Origin: Sphingomonadaceae bacterium
GTDB lineage: Bacteria; Pseudomonadota; Alphaproteobacteria; Sphingomonadales; Sphingomonadaceae
Reading direction: 5' to 3'
DNA: 64,000 bases
Assembly: GCA_030147805.1 (NCBI GenBank)
Contig: JASBUR010000051.1
Span: 1 to 64,000 of the forward strand
Shown: one piece after another, positions 26,973-35,655 of the stretch
Numbering within the stretch: the first letter of the stretch is position 1
Layout of the letters: each line of letters opens with the position of its first letter
Position numbers and translations under genes: made by a program
The notes under the pieces: model-generated
The model's database searches: none
What the model saw: only the letters and a program-made list of their open reading frames with translations
Told to the model about the DNA's origin: nothing

Positions 26973-27746
26973 ATGCGCCTCGCCCTGTTGACTGCCGCTT
27001 TCGCGCCCGCGCTTGCCGCCGCTCCCGCCCATGCCGACGCGCTGCTCGACCAGGCGCTGGCGAACGGCGGCGCCTACAACAGTGCCGATTGGGCCTATGT
27101 ATCGACGATGCAGGTCTGGGCGGGCGGCTCGACGGTGGTCGGCGACGCGATCGACCGCGCCAAGACTGGCCAGCGCGCACGACCGCCGCTGCGCGAGCAG
27201 AAGGTCACCAGCGTCGACCCGTCGAAGCCGGCCGGGCAGCGCGAGCAGGTGGTCTACCAGAAGGACAGCAAACAGGTCGTCGTCGACACCGACGAGGACG
27301 ACGATCTACCGGCCTATGGCGAGATGAGCCAGCTGATCCAGGGGACTCCTGCCAAGGTCGGCGAGACCGTCGCGACCGCCACCTACCGCTTCAACGTCGA
27401 TCCCAAGCAGGTCCGCAAGATCGGCGGCGCCGACCTCGACATCGATTCGAGCGATCCGCTGCCGCCGCTCGCCGGCACCGCGATCGTCCAGAAGACCGGC
27501 GCGGGCGCCCCCTATGTCCGCAGCATCGTGGTCGCGCTGCCGACGCACGACGGCAAGGGCCGCGGCAACGCCGCCGGCAAGGTCAAGCAGCTGTCCTTCG
27601 GCTTCCGCTTCGCCCCCGAGCCGACGAAGGGCGTGAAGCTGCTGCAGGCGTTCGGCATGGACTCGAGCCTGCAGGGGCTCGGGCTGGTCACCGTCGACTT
27701 CTCGGTGCTCAACAAGGTGAGCGGCTACCGCTTCGTCGGCAAATAG
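26973..27746 (+). CDS. Exported protein of unknown function
   Basis: A 257-residue protein with a signal peptide (LALLTAAFAPALAAAPAHA) cleaved before DALLDQALANGG. The mature part is predicted to be beta-rich and contains an acidic patch DTDEDDDLP and repeated PPLAG/VGETVATATYRF-like strands. I do not recognise the family. ATG 26973 has GGAAACG upstream and a promoter-like sequence 30 bases further up; the ORF-track start at 26880 lies before the promoter. The gene stands alone between the aminopeptidase and the F420 locus. Confidence 0.75.
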   Translation: MRLALLTAAFAPALAAAPAHADALLDQALANGGAYNSADWAYVSTMQVWAGGSTVVGDAIDRAKTGQRARPPLREQKVTSVDPSKPAGQREQVVYQKDSKQVVVDTDEDDDLPAYGEMSQLIQGTPAKVGETVATATYRFNVDPKQVRKIGGADLDIDSSDPLPPLAGTAIVQKTGAGAPYVRSIVVALPTHDGKGRGNAAGKVKQLSFGFRFAPEPTKGVKLLQAFGMDSSLQGLGLVTVDFSVLNKVSGYRFVGK

Positions 27747-27975
27747 CCGCTCCGGCCCGGGAGGAGAAGCGCCAGGCAGCGCCGCCCTTTTCGGCCGTGG
27801 CGATCGAATCGCCGTCGTGGCGGCCGCGTTCGTGAAACGTCCGGTCCCATCCAGCTTGTTTTAGCATTGATTGTTGTTTTATGAAGGATGGAGGCGGAGC
27901 GGCTCCCTCGAGAGAGCCGCCTGCCCGCGTCGGTGCGCCCGGGATCGTGCCGCCAATCGTCCTGGGGAGACGTCA

Positions 27976-28881
27976 ATGCCGTTGCTTTCGATCTTCATGT
28001 CGCACCTCGACCATGTCCTTGAGGGACGCAACGCGCGCCTGATCGAGATCGCGCGCATTGCCGAAGCAGCGGGCGCCGACCAGGCGGTGTTCAGCGAGCA
28101 TGTCGCTTTGGCCAAGGTGATCGCCGGCGAAGGCGAAGCGGCGATTTTTCCCTTTCCCAGCGACGAGAATTATCCCGAGCCGATGGTGTCGCTCGCGGCG
28201 ATCGCCGGGGCCACGACGCGGCTGCGCCTCGCGACGGGCATTCTCATCGCACCGCTACGCCCGGCGATCCTGCTCGCCAAGCAGGTGGCGACGCTCGACA
28301 ATATCAGCGACGGCCGGCTCGACCTCGGCATCGGCGCCGGCTGGCACGTCCCCGAGTTGAGCGCGGTCGGAATCGATCCCGAGAGGAAGCTCGCGGTGAT
28401 GGAGGAAATCCTCGTCGCCTGCCGGCAACTGTGGACCGGCGAGCCGGCGAGCTTCCACGGGGCGCATGTCAATTTCGACAACCTCATGTGCGTGCCGACG
28501 CCGCTGTCGGGCGCGGCGCTGCCGGTGTGGCTCGCCGGCCCGCCGACCGCCAAGAGCGCCGACCGCATCGCCCGCATGGGCAATGGCTGGCTGCCGTTCG
28601 GCAACGTCGGCCCCGACGACCTGAAGCGCGGCGGCGATCATCTGCGCGAGGCGGAGCGGCGCCATGGTTTGCCAACGGGCTCGCTTGGCATTCGCGCCGA
28701 ACTGCAGACGCACGAAGGCGCGACGCTCGGGGCGAAGCTCGACTCCGCCTTCACGTTCGTGCCGTCGATTCTCGCGGCCGGCGTCACGCATCTGCAGCTG
28801 CCGATCTGGCGCTATGTGAAGCGCCTCGATGACGTCGGCCCGCTCGTCGAGACCGTGCGCCAGCGGCTCGACGCGCTGTGA
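27976..28881 (+). CDS. F420-dependent LLM class oxidoreductase
   Basis: A 301-residue luciferase-like monooxygenase fold enzyme. The segments GADQAVFSEHV, TRLRLATGILIAPLR, LLAKQVATLDNISDGRLDLG and GAGWHVPE are typical of the F420-dependent branch (TIGR03619-like). The substrate is unknown. ATG 27976 has GGGGAGA upstream. The stop codon overlaps the GTG start of npdG, and fbiC follows, so the enzyme is physically tied to cofactor biosynthesis. That supports use of F420 rather than FMN. An AT-rich stretch (27855-27890) upstream may hold the promoter of this operon. Confidence 0.85.
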   Translation: MPLLSIFMSHLDHVLEGRNARLIEIARIAEAAGADQAVFSEHVALAKVIAGEGEAAIFPFPSDENYPEPMVSLAAIAGATTRLRLATGILIAPLRPAILLAKQVATLDNISDGRLDLGIGAGWHVPELSAVGIDPERKLAVMEEILVACRQLWTGEPASFHGAHVNFDNLMCVPTPLSGAALPVWLAGPPTAKSADRIARMGNGWLPFGNVGPDDLKRGGDHLREAERRHGLPTGSLGIRAELQTHEGATLGAKLDSAFTFVPSILAAGVTHLQLPIWRYVKRLDDVGPLVETVRQRLDAL

Positions 28882-29558
28882 GCGCGCGGCCGACGCTCGC
28901 CATCGTCGGCGGCACCGGCGCGCTCGGATCGGGGCTGGCGCTGCGCTGGGCGGCGGCGGGCTACCGCGTCGTCATCGGCTCGCGCGACACGGCGAAGGGC
29001 GCCGCGGTGAGCGCCGAGCTCGAGGCGACGCTGGCGGCGCGCGGCAGCGATGCCCGCCTCGAGGCGCTCGACAATCGGGCGGCGGCGGCGGCCGGCGACA
29101 TCGTCGTCCTCGCCGTCGCCTTCAGCCATCAGCGCGCGACGCTCGAGGCGATCCGCGCCGAACTGGTCGGCAAGATCCTCGTCGACGTCACCGTGCCGCT
29201 GGTGCCGCCCAAGGTGATGCGCGTGCAGCTGCCGCCCGAAGGCTCGGCCGGGCAGATCGCGCAGGCGCTGCTCGGCGAGCCGACGCGGGTCGTTTCGGCC
29301 TTCCAGAACGTCGCCGCGACGCACCTACAGGGCGAGGGGCCGGTGCCCTGCGACGTGCTGGTCTGCGGCGACGATCGCGACGCGCGGCAACAGGTGATCG
29401 GGCTCGTCGAGGCGGCCGGCGCGCGCGGCCTGCACGGCGGCGGCATCGCCAACGCCGCCGCGGCGGAGGCGATGACCTCGGTGCTGATCTTCCTCAACAA
29501 ACATTATGGTGGCCATTCGGGGATCCGTATCAGCGGGCTCGACGACGCTCATGACTGA
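28878..29558 (+). CDS. npdG: NADPH-dependent F420 reductase
   Basis: A 226-residue Rossmann protein. The NADP-binding motif is VGGTGALGSGLALRW near residues 10-24, with IGSRDTAKG after strand 2. FSHQRATLE and the phrase DVTVPLVPPKV fit the F420:NADP+ oxidoreductase family (Fno/NpdG). It passes hydride between NADPH and F420. GTG 28878 overlaps the LLM stop (GTGA) and the gene overlaps fbiC by 8 bases, so the three are translationally coupled. Confidence 0.88.
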   Translation: MSARPTLAIVGGTGALGSGLALRWAAAGYRVVIGSRDTAKGAAVSAELEATLAARGSDARLEALDNRAAAAAGDIVVLAVAFSHQRATLEAIRAELVGKILVDVTVPLVPPKVMRVQLPPEGSAGQIAQALLGEPTRVVSAFQNVAATHLQGEGPVPCDVLVCGDDRDARQQVIGLVEAAGARGLHGGGIANAAAAEAMTSVLIFLNKHYGGHSGIRISGLDDAHD

Positions 29559-31893
29559 GCGTCGGCTGAGCGACGCCGAGGCGCTGCGGCTCGCCGACGC
29601 CACCGACGTCGACGCGCTGATGCGGCAGGCGGCGGCTTTGCGCGATGCCGCGTACGGGCCGATCGTCACCTATTCGCGCAAGGTGTTCGTGCCGCTGACC
29701 CATCTGTGCCGCGACGTCTGCCATTATTGTACCTTCGCCAGGGCGCCGCGCGACGTCGCGGCTGCCTACATGAGCGTCGCCGAGGCGGTCGCGCTGTGCC
29801 GCGACGGCGCGCGGCTCGGCTGCCGCGAAGCGCTGCTGACGCTCGGCGATCGGCCCGAGGCGCGCTATCCGGCGGCGCGGCGCGCGCTCGACGCGATGGG
29901 GTTCGCCAGCACGCTTGACTATGTCGCGCATGTCGCCGCCGCGATCGCCGCCGAAACCGGGCTGCTGCCGCACATCAACGCTGGCGTGATGTCGCCGGCG
30001 GAGATCGCGCGGCTGCGGCCGGTGTCGGCGTCGATGGGCCTCATGCTCGAAACGGTGGCGGATCGGCTCGGCGATCGCGACGTCCCGCACCATGGCTCGC
30101 CTGACAAGGCGCCGGCGGTGCGGCTGGCGACGATCGACGCGGCGGGTGCGGCGCAGGTGCCCTTCACCTCGGGGCTGCTCATCGGCATCGGCGAGACGCG
30201 GCGCGAGCGGATCGAAGCGCTGCTGGCGCTGCGCGCGCTCCATGACCGCCACGGCCATCTGCAGGAAGTCATCATCCAGAACTTCCGCGCCAAGCCCGGC
30301 ACGCGGATGGCCGCCGCGCCCGAGCCGCCGCTCGACGAGCTGCTGTGGACGATCGCGGTGGCGCGGCTGGTTATGGGCGGCGCGATGAGCCTGCAGGCGC
30401 CGCCCAACCTCAGCGCCGACGCGCTGCCCGCGCTGATCGCCGCCGGCATCAACGACTTCGGCGGCGTGTCGCCGCTCACCCCCGACCACGTCAATCCCGA
30501 GGCGCCCTGGCCGCAGCTCGACCGCCTCGCCGCTACGACGGCAGGCACCGGCAAATGGCTGCAGCAGCGGCTGACGATCTATCCGGCCTATGCGCGCGAC
30601 GCCGAGCGCTGGCTCGACCCCGCAATGCGCCCGCGCGTGCTGGCGCTGTCGGATGCCGAGGGCTTCGCGCGCGAGGACGGCTGGCGCGCCGGCGGTGCGG
30701 AGCCCTTGCCGCCCCGCGATCTCGCGCTGATCGGCTGCTCCCCGGCGCCGGTAGTACCTGAGCTGGATTCGATCCTTGCCCGGGCCGAGCGCGGCCACGC
30801 GCTCGACGAAGCCGAGATCGTGCGGCTGTTCGCTGCGCGCGGTCCCGAAGTCTCGGCGGTCTGCGCCGCCGCCGACCGGCTGCGCGGCGCGGTCAACGGC
30901 GACCGCGTCAGTTACGTCGTCAACCGCAACATCAACTACACCAACATCTGCGGCTACCGCTGCCAGTTCTGTGCTTTCTCCAAGGGGCGGACCAGCGAAA
31001 ATCTGCGCGGCAAGCCCTATATGCTCGACACCGCCGAGGTGGCCTTACGCGCCGTCGAGGCGGCCGCGCGCAGCGCGACCGAGGTCTGCCTGCAGGGCGG
31101 CATCCATCCCGACTACAGCGGCGAGACCTATCTTGGCATCTGCCGCGCGATCCGCGCCGCGGCGCCCGGCCTCCATATCCACGCCTTCTCGCCGCTGGAA
31201 ATCTTCCAGGGCGCGGCAACGCTCGGCATCGCCGTGCCCGACTTCCTTCGGCGGCTGAAGGCCGAGGGGCTCGACACGCTGCCCGGCACCGCGGCCGAAA
31301 TCCTCGACGACGAGGTGCGACAGGTCATCTGTCCCGACAAGATCACCACCGAGCAGTGGCTCGACGTCGTGGCGGCGGCGCACGAGGCCGGCATCCGCAC
31401 CACCGCGACGATCATGTTCGGCCATGTCGACCGTCCGCGGCACTGGGCGCGCCACCTGATCCGCATCCGCGAGCTGCAGCGGCGAACCGGCGGCTTCACC
31501 GAATTCGTGCCGCTGCCCTTCGTCGCCGAAGAAGCGCCGTTGCATCGCAAGGGGCGGGCGCGGCCGGGGCCGACCTTTCGTGAGGCGCTGCTGATGCATG
31601 CGGTGGCGCGGCTGACGCTGCACGGGCTGATCGACAATATCCAGGCGTCGTGGGTGAAGCTCGGGCTCGACGGCGTCGTCGCGATGCTGGCGGCGGGGGC
31701 GAACGACGCTGGCGGCACGCTGATGAACGAGTCGATCACTCGTGCGGCGGGGGCGGTCCACGGCGAGGAAATGACGCGCGACCGGCTCGAAGCGGCGATC
31801 CGCGGCGCCGGGCGTGTCCCGGCCGAACGCACGACGCTCTACGGCCCACCGCCGCGTTGCGAGGCGGCCGAGGCGGCGCTCGAACTAGCCTGA
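29551..31893 (+). CDS. fbiC: FO synthase, fused CofG-CofH (FbiC)
   Basis: A 780-residue fusion of two radical-SAM enzymes that together make FO (7,8-didemethyl-8-hydroxy-5-deazariboflavin) from tyrosine and the ribityl-diaminouracil intermediate of riboflavin synthesis. The CofG half has CRDVCHYC (C53, C57, C60); the CofH half has CGYRCQFC (C467, C471, C474). Both are CX3CX2C iron-sulfur motifs. The region GINDFGGVSPLTPDHVNPE is typical of CofG and NDAGGTLMNESI of CofH. Fused FbiC is the form of actinobacteria and some proteobacteria. ATG 29551 overlaps npdG; the ORF-track start is inside npdG. The 3' end overlaps convergent cofC by 9 bases. Confidence 0.95.
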   Translation: MTERRLSDAEALRLADATDVDALMRQAAALRDAAYGPIVTYSRKVFVPLTHLCRDVCHYCTFARAPRDVAAAYMSVAEAVALCRDGARLGCREALLTLGDRPEARYPAARRALDAMGFASTLDYVAHVAAAIAAETGLLPHINAGVMSPAEIARLRPVSASMGLMLETVADRLGDRDVPHHGSPDKAPAVRLATIDAAGAAQVPFTSGLLIGIGETRRERIEALLALRALHDRHGHLQEVIIQNFRAKPGTRMAAAPEPPLDELLWTIAVARLVMGGAMSLQAPPNLSADALPALIAAGINDFGGVSPLTPDHVNPEAPWPQLDRLAATTAGTGKWLQQRLTIYPAYARDAERWLDPAMRPRVLALSDAEGFAREDGWRAGGAEPLPPRDLALIGCSPAPVVPELDSILARAERGHALDEAEIVRLFAARGPEVSAVCAAADRLRGAVNGDRVSYVVNRNINYTNICGYRCQFCAFSKGRTSENLRGKPYMLDTAEVALRAVEAAARSATEVCLQGGIHPDYSGETYLGICRAIRAAAPGLHIHAFSPLEIFQGAATLGIAVPDFLRRLKAEGLDTLPGTAAEILDDEVRQVICPDKITTEQWLDVVAAAHEAGIRTTATIMFGHVDRPRHWARHLIRIRELQRRTGGFTEFVPLPFVAEEAPLHRKGRARPGPTFREALLMHAVARLTLHGLIDNIQASWVKLGLDGVVAMLAAGANDAGGTLMNESITRAAGAVHGEEMTRDRLEAAIRGAGRVPAERTTLYGPPPRCEAAEAALELA

Positions 31894-32496
31894 GGCTTTG
31901 GCGTGCGCGGCGCCGGCGCGGATCAGCGCGGTGCGACGTGCGGCAGGAAGGCGGCACAGGCCGGCGCGATCGTCGACGTCGAACGCCAGCCCCGGCCGCT
32001 CGATGATGGCATGCCCCGGGCCAGCGAGCGCGACGTGGCGCGCCCGGCTACCCGCACCGAACGCGAAGCCGATCGACGCGGGCGGCCGGAAGCCCAGCGC
32101 ATTGGTGCCGTCGCCGCGATGATCGGGCGCAATCGCGATGCCGTGCGCGGCAGTCGCGGCGAGCAGCGCCTCGATGTCGGCCGGTGCGAGATCGGGCAGG
32201 TCGGCGGCCAGGACGAGCCAGAGGCGAGTGTCGTCGAGCCGGGCCACGGCCTGCGCCAGATCTTCATTCAGCCCTTCGCCGCCGTCGGTCATCGCCCGGA
32301 TTCCGGCGACGCGCGGTCCGTCGGCCGGCCCGAGCAGGACGATCTCGTCGATACCGTCGGCGCGCTTCAACGTGTCGAGGACATGGATGAGCATGCCGAG
32401 CACCAGCCAGCGGCGCTGCCGCGGCGGCAGTTCACCGGCGAGGCGACTCTTGGCCTGGTCGAGCGCCTTGATCGGAACGAGCGCGCGGACCGTCAC
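31885..32496 (-). CDS. cofC: 2-phospho-L-lactate (or analogue) guanylyltransferase
   Basis: A 203-residue nucleotidyltransferase of the CofC/FbiD family. The N-terminus ALVPIKALDQAKSRLAGEL is the family signature, followed by LGMLIHVLDTL and, in the core, LAADLPDLAPADIEALL. It joins GTP to a three-carbon phosphate: 2-phospholactate in archaea, PEP in mycobacteria, 3-phosphoglycerate in a Burkholderia relative. Which is used here cannot be read off. It overlaps cofD by 4 bases and converges with fbiC. Confidence 0.9.
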   Translation of the reverse strand: MTVRALVPIKALDQAKSRLAGELPPRQRRWLVLGMLIHVLDTLKRADGIDEIVLLGPADGPRVAGIRAMTDGGEGLNEDLAQAVARLDDTRLWLVLAADLPDLAPADIEALLAATAAHGIAIAPDHRGDGTNALGFRPPASIGFAFGAGSRARHVALAGPGHAIIERPGLAFDVDDRAGLCRLPAARRTALIRAGAAHAKASG

Positions 32497-33431
32497 CGGC
32501 GCAGCCGCGCGGCCAGTGCCAGCGCCGTCGTCGCGACGCGGGCGCGATCCCCGGCGCTGCGCATCAGCGTATCGCTGCTCGTCACGCCAAGCCCCGGCGG
32601 CAGCGTCGCGGCATCGTCCTTGTCGTCGATCACGATGCCGTCGATCACGCCCCGATAATGCTGCGCGATCGTCGCGGTTTCCACGCCGAGCCCGAGTTCG
32701 CGCATGATCTTGGCGGTCGGGCCCTTCACCGCCTCGCCGCCCGGGACGGGCGTCACCGCGACCACCGGCGCCCGCCCTCGCAGCGCCGCGGCGAGCCCGG
32801 GGACGGCAAGGATCGGGTCGATGCTGAGATAAGGGTTCGACGGCGCGACGATGATCGCCGCCAGATCGGGATCGGCGAGCGCCGCCAGCGCGCCCGGCGC
32901 CGGGCGCGCGGCGTCGGCGCCGGCGAAGCGTACCGACTGCAGCCGCGGCTCGCAGCGGCGCGCCACGAAATAGCGCTGGAACGGCAGTTCGCCTTCGTCG
33001 GTCAGCACCATCGTCGCCACCGGATCGTCGCTCATCGGCACGATGCGCGTCGCGATGCCCAGCCGCGCGGCGAAATCGGCGATGATCGCGCTCAGGCGCT
33101 CGCCGGCCAGCCGGTGCGTGCGCTCGACGTGCAGCGCCAGGTCGGCGTCGCCGAGCTGGAACCAGTCCGCGCCGCCGATCTGGCGGAGCGCCGCCATGAA
33201 GTTCCAGCTCTCGCCGGCCCGGCCCCAGCCGCGTTCCTCGTCGGACAGCCCCGACAGGCTGTAGAGCAGCGTGTCGATGTCGGGGCTGATGCGCAGCCCG
33301 AGATGGGTGAAATCGTCGCCGGTGTTGACGACCATCGTCAGCTGTTCGGGCGCGAGCACGGCCGCGAGCCCGCGCGCCAGCTTGGCGCCGCCCACGCCGC
33401 CGGTCAGCAGCACGACTTTCCCGTCGATCAT
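32493..33431 (-). CDS. cofD: F420 phosphotransferase CofD (FbiA)
   Basis: A 312-residue CofD. The N-terminus VVLLTGGVGGAKLARGLAA is diagnostic, followed by VVNTGDDFTHLGLRISPDID, another family block, and APSNPYLSIDPIL. It moves the phospho-acid moiety from the GDP-activated intermediate made by CofC to FO, giving F420-0 or its dehydro/glyceryl analogue. ATG 33431 overlaps the cofE stop by 4 bases; the long ORF in the track runs through cofE in another frame and is rejected. Confidence 0.94.
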   Translation of the reverse strand: MIDGKVVLLTGGVGGAKLARGLAAVLAPEQLTMVVNTGDDFTHLGLRISPDIDTLLYSLSGLSDEERGWGRAGESWNFMAALRQIGGADWFQLGDADLALHVERTHRLAGERLSAIIADFAARLGIATRIVPMSDDPVATMVLTDEGELPFQRYFVARRCEPRLQSVRFAGADAARPAPGALAALADPDLAAIIVAPSNPYLSIDPILAVPGLAAALRGRAPVVAVTPVPGGEAVKGPTAKIMRELGLGVETATIAQHYRGVIDGIVIDDKDDAATLPPGLGVTSSDTLMRSAGDRARVATTALALAARLRR

Positions 33432-34177
33432 CGGAACAGGTCCTGACCTGCGGCGCGCAACAGCATGGCGCTGCCCGCGTCGCTCTCCTGCCAGCCGAGG
33501 CCGCGCATATGGACGACCGGCAGCCCCTCGGCGCCTTCGCCCATGACGAGCCCGGCGGCGGCAGCGACGGCGTCGGCCAGCGCCACCTCGGTCGCTTCGA
33601 GCCGCCGGCCGTAGCGGTCGGGCTCGCCGCGCCGGTCGACGAGCGCCGGCAGCCCGGCGACGCCGATCGCGACGTTGACGCTGCCCAGCCGCCACGGGCG
33701 GCCGAAGCTGTCGGAGATCACCACCGCCGGCGCGACCCCGGTCGCCGCGCGCAGCCCGTTGCGGATCGCGCGGGCGCTGGCGTCGGGATCGACGGGCAGC
33801 AGCAGCACCGGCTCGCCGGGCGTGTCGCGCGACAGGTTCGACTGGTCGATGCCGGCATTCGCCATGACCAGCCCGAGCCGGTGGCGGACGATGAGCACCC
33901 CCGGCACCGCGCGCACCACCTCGCTCGCTTCGCCGAGGATCAGCTCGACGAGCCGCGCGTCCTTGCCGGTGGTCCGCGCCAGATCGAGTGCGGCGGGCGA
34001 AGGGGTGACGCCGGCGAGGTCGACGCGCCGCCCCTCCGCCTTCGAAACGATCTTCTGCGCGACGACCACGACATCCTGTGCCGCCAGGCGGATCGCGCCG
34101 AGCGACGCGGCAATGATCTGTGCGATGTCGTCGCCGGCGACGACGTCGCCGATCCCGTCGAGGGCGGTCAGCTGCAT
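33428..34177 (-). CDS. cofE: F420-0:gamma-glutamyl ligase CofE
   Basis: A 249-residue CofE that adds gamma-linked glutamates to F420-0. Recognisable blocks are DVVVVAQKIVSKAEGR, GLVMANAGIDQSN and VISDSFGRPWRLG. Unlike mycobacterial FbiB it has no C-terminal nitroreductase-like domain; it ends 249 residues in, at DLFR. That domain reduces dehydro-F420, so its absence bears on the precursor used. ATG 34177 with GGA 7 bases upstream was chosen; the track start at 34708 is a shadow of the TIM-barrel gene. Confidence 0.93.
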   Translation of the reverse strand: MQLTALDGIGDVVAGDDIAQIIAASLGAIRLAAQDVVVVAQKIVSKAEGRRVDLAGVTPSPAALDLARTTGKDARLVELILGEASEVVRAVPGVLIVRHRLGLVMANAGIDQSNLSRDTPGEPVLLLPVDPDASARAIRNGLRAATGVAPAVVISDSFGRPWRLGSVNVAIGVAGLPALVDRRGEPDRYGRRLEATEVALADAVAAAAGLVMGEGAEGLPVVHMRGLGWQESDAGSAMLLRAAGQDLFR

Positions 34178-34233
34178 CGACGATCCATGGGATAGAAGCG
34201 CCCGTGCAGGCAAGCGCCAAGCGCCGTCGGCCG

Positions 34234-35022
34234 TTAGCCGAGCAGGCGCTTCGCCGCCGTCAGCCCCGCCTCGGCGCGAACGAGGCCCGATAGCGGCGAC
34301 TGCATCGGCCCCTCGACGCTCACCGGCAGGTCGGGCGGCAGCAGCGCGAAGATTTCGCCCAGCGGCAGCTCGCCCTCGCCGGCATTGCGGCGTAGCTGGC
34401 GCGCCTCGGCCATCAGGTCGTCGGGGAGCGGCGCGACCAGCGGCGCATCGCAGATCTGCGCATAGCGGACCTTGCCGACAAGCGGGCGCAGCGCCTCGAC
34501 CGAGCCGCCCGAGCGGAACAGGTGGAGGCAGTCGAGCATGATGCCGGCGTTCGCCGCCGCGGCGGCGTCGACCAGTGCCGCGGCGTCGTCGATCGAGCAC
34601 AGCGCGCTCCACGGCAGGAACTCGACGCTGGCGTCGAGCCCGCGCCGCGCCGCGCGTTCGCAGATGTCGGCATAGCGCTCGGCACGCCGCGTTTCGTCCG
34701 TATCCCACACCGTCAGCATGATCCCCGCCGCGCCGAGCCGCGCTGCGGTATCGAGCAGCGGTTCGTAACTGGCGACGTCGGTGTCCGCGCGCAGCGCCAC
34801 GCCGACCGCATCGTAGAGCGTCACGCCTTCGTCCTTCAGCCGCGCCTCGGTCTCGGCGAGCAGCGCGGGGTCGAGCGGTGCGAAATCGGGCTGGCCCTCG
34901 CGCCCCGCGGCGTTGAGCGGCAGGCCGACCGCGTCATAGCCCGCCTGCGCCGCGATCGAGACCATCTCGGGCAGCGTCGCCGGAAGCACCGTGGCGGGGG
35001 CGAGCGCGAACAGGCGGGTCAT
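34234..35022 (-). CDS. Sugar phosphate isomerase/epimerase-like TIM barrel protein
   Basis: A 262-residue protein of the xylose-isomerase-like (AP endonuclease 2) TIM barrel superfamily. Features are GYDAVGLPLN near residue 29, SVEFLPWSAL, IMLDCLHLFRSGG and the C-terminal LPVSVEGPM with its metal-ligand Glu. Metal-dependent isomerases and dehydratases share this fold, and the substrate is not evident. It lies 27 bases after yciB and 56 bases before cofE on the same strand, inside the F420 half-operon. No known F420 step needs it, so it may act in a pathway served by F420. Confidence 0.75.
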   Translation of the reverse strand: MTRLFALAPATVLPATLPEMVSIAAQAGYDAVGLPLNAAGREGQPDFAPLDPALLAETEARLKDEGVTLYDAVGVALRADTDVASYEPLLDTAARLGAAGIMLTVWDTDETRRAERYADICERAARRGLDASVEFLPWSALCSIDDAAALVDAAAAANAGIMLDCLHLFRSGGSVEALRPLVGKVRYAQICDAPLVAPLPDDLMAEARQLRRNAGEGELPLGEIFALLPPDLPVSVEGPMQSPLSGLVRAEAGLTAAKRLLG

Positions 35023-35049
35023 GGCGGCTCCGGGTTCGGGAGGGCGGGC

Positions 35050-35655
35050 TCAGCCCTGCGGCGGGATCGGCGGTTCCTGAGGCTCGTCGCTGTGCTTCAT
35101 CAGCATCGGCAGCTGGGTGAACATGAACGCGAACGACAACGCCGAGACCCCCCACACCTTGAAGGTCACCCAGCTGTCGAAGCTCAGCATCTGGCGGGCG
35201 ACTTCGTTGATCGCCACCATCGCGAGGAAGAACCAGGCGAAGTTGCGCGTCAGCTTGTGCCAGCCCTCGGGCCTGAGGGCCGGAAAGCCCGATTCGAGCA
35301 CGGTGCGCAGCAGCGGCCGGCCGGTCAGCAGCCCGAAGAACAGCGTCCCCGACAGCACCGCATAGACGATCGACGGCTTGATCTGGATGAAGCGCTGATC
35401 GTGCAGGTAGATCGTCAATCCGCCGAACACCGCGACGACGACGCCGGTCACCCACAGCATCGTCGAAATGCGGCCGGTCTTCAGCTTCGACACCAGCATC
35501 GCCGCAGCGGTCGCCACCATGAACGCGGCGGTCGCCGCGACCGCCTGGTCGATGTCTGATCCCGGCGCCAGCGCGTTCACGCCGAAGAACACCAGCAGGG
35601 GGCCATAGTCGACCGCGAGTTTCAGACCCGTCGACAGTTCACGCTTCTCGGTCAC
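35050..35655 (-). CDS. yciB: Inner membrane septation protein YciB (IspZ/IspA)
   Basis: A 201-residue membrane protein with five or six helices. The blocks DYGPLLVFFGVNAL, KPSIVYAVLSGTLFFGLLTG and KLTRNFAWFFLAMVAINEV are those of the YciB family, linked to cell envelope and septum formation. The GTG start overlaps the ftsY stop by one base (TAGTG). A Pro-rich tail ends the protein. It separates the housekeeping genes from the F420 genes on this strand. Confidence 0.93.
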   Translation of the reverse strand: MTEKRELSTGLKLAVDYGPLLVFFGVNALAPGSDIDQAVAATAAFMVATAAAMLVSKLKTGRISTMLWVTGVVVAVFGGLTIYLHDQRFIQIKPSIVYAVLSGTLFFGLLTGRPLLRTVLESGFPALRPEGWHKLTRNFAWFFLAMVAINEVARQMLSFDSWVTFKVWGVSALSFAFMFTQLPMLMKHSDEPQEPPIPPQG

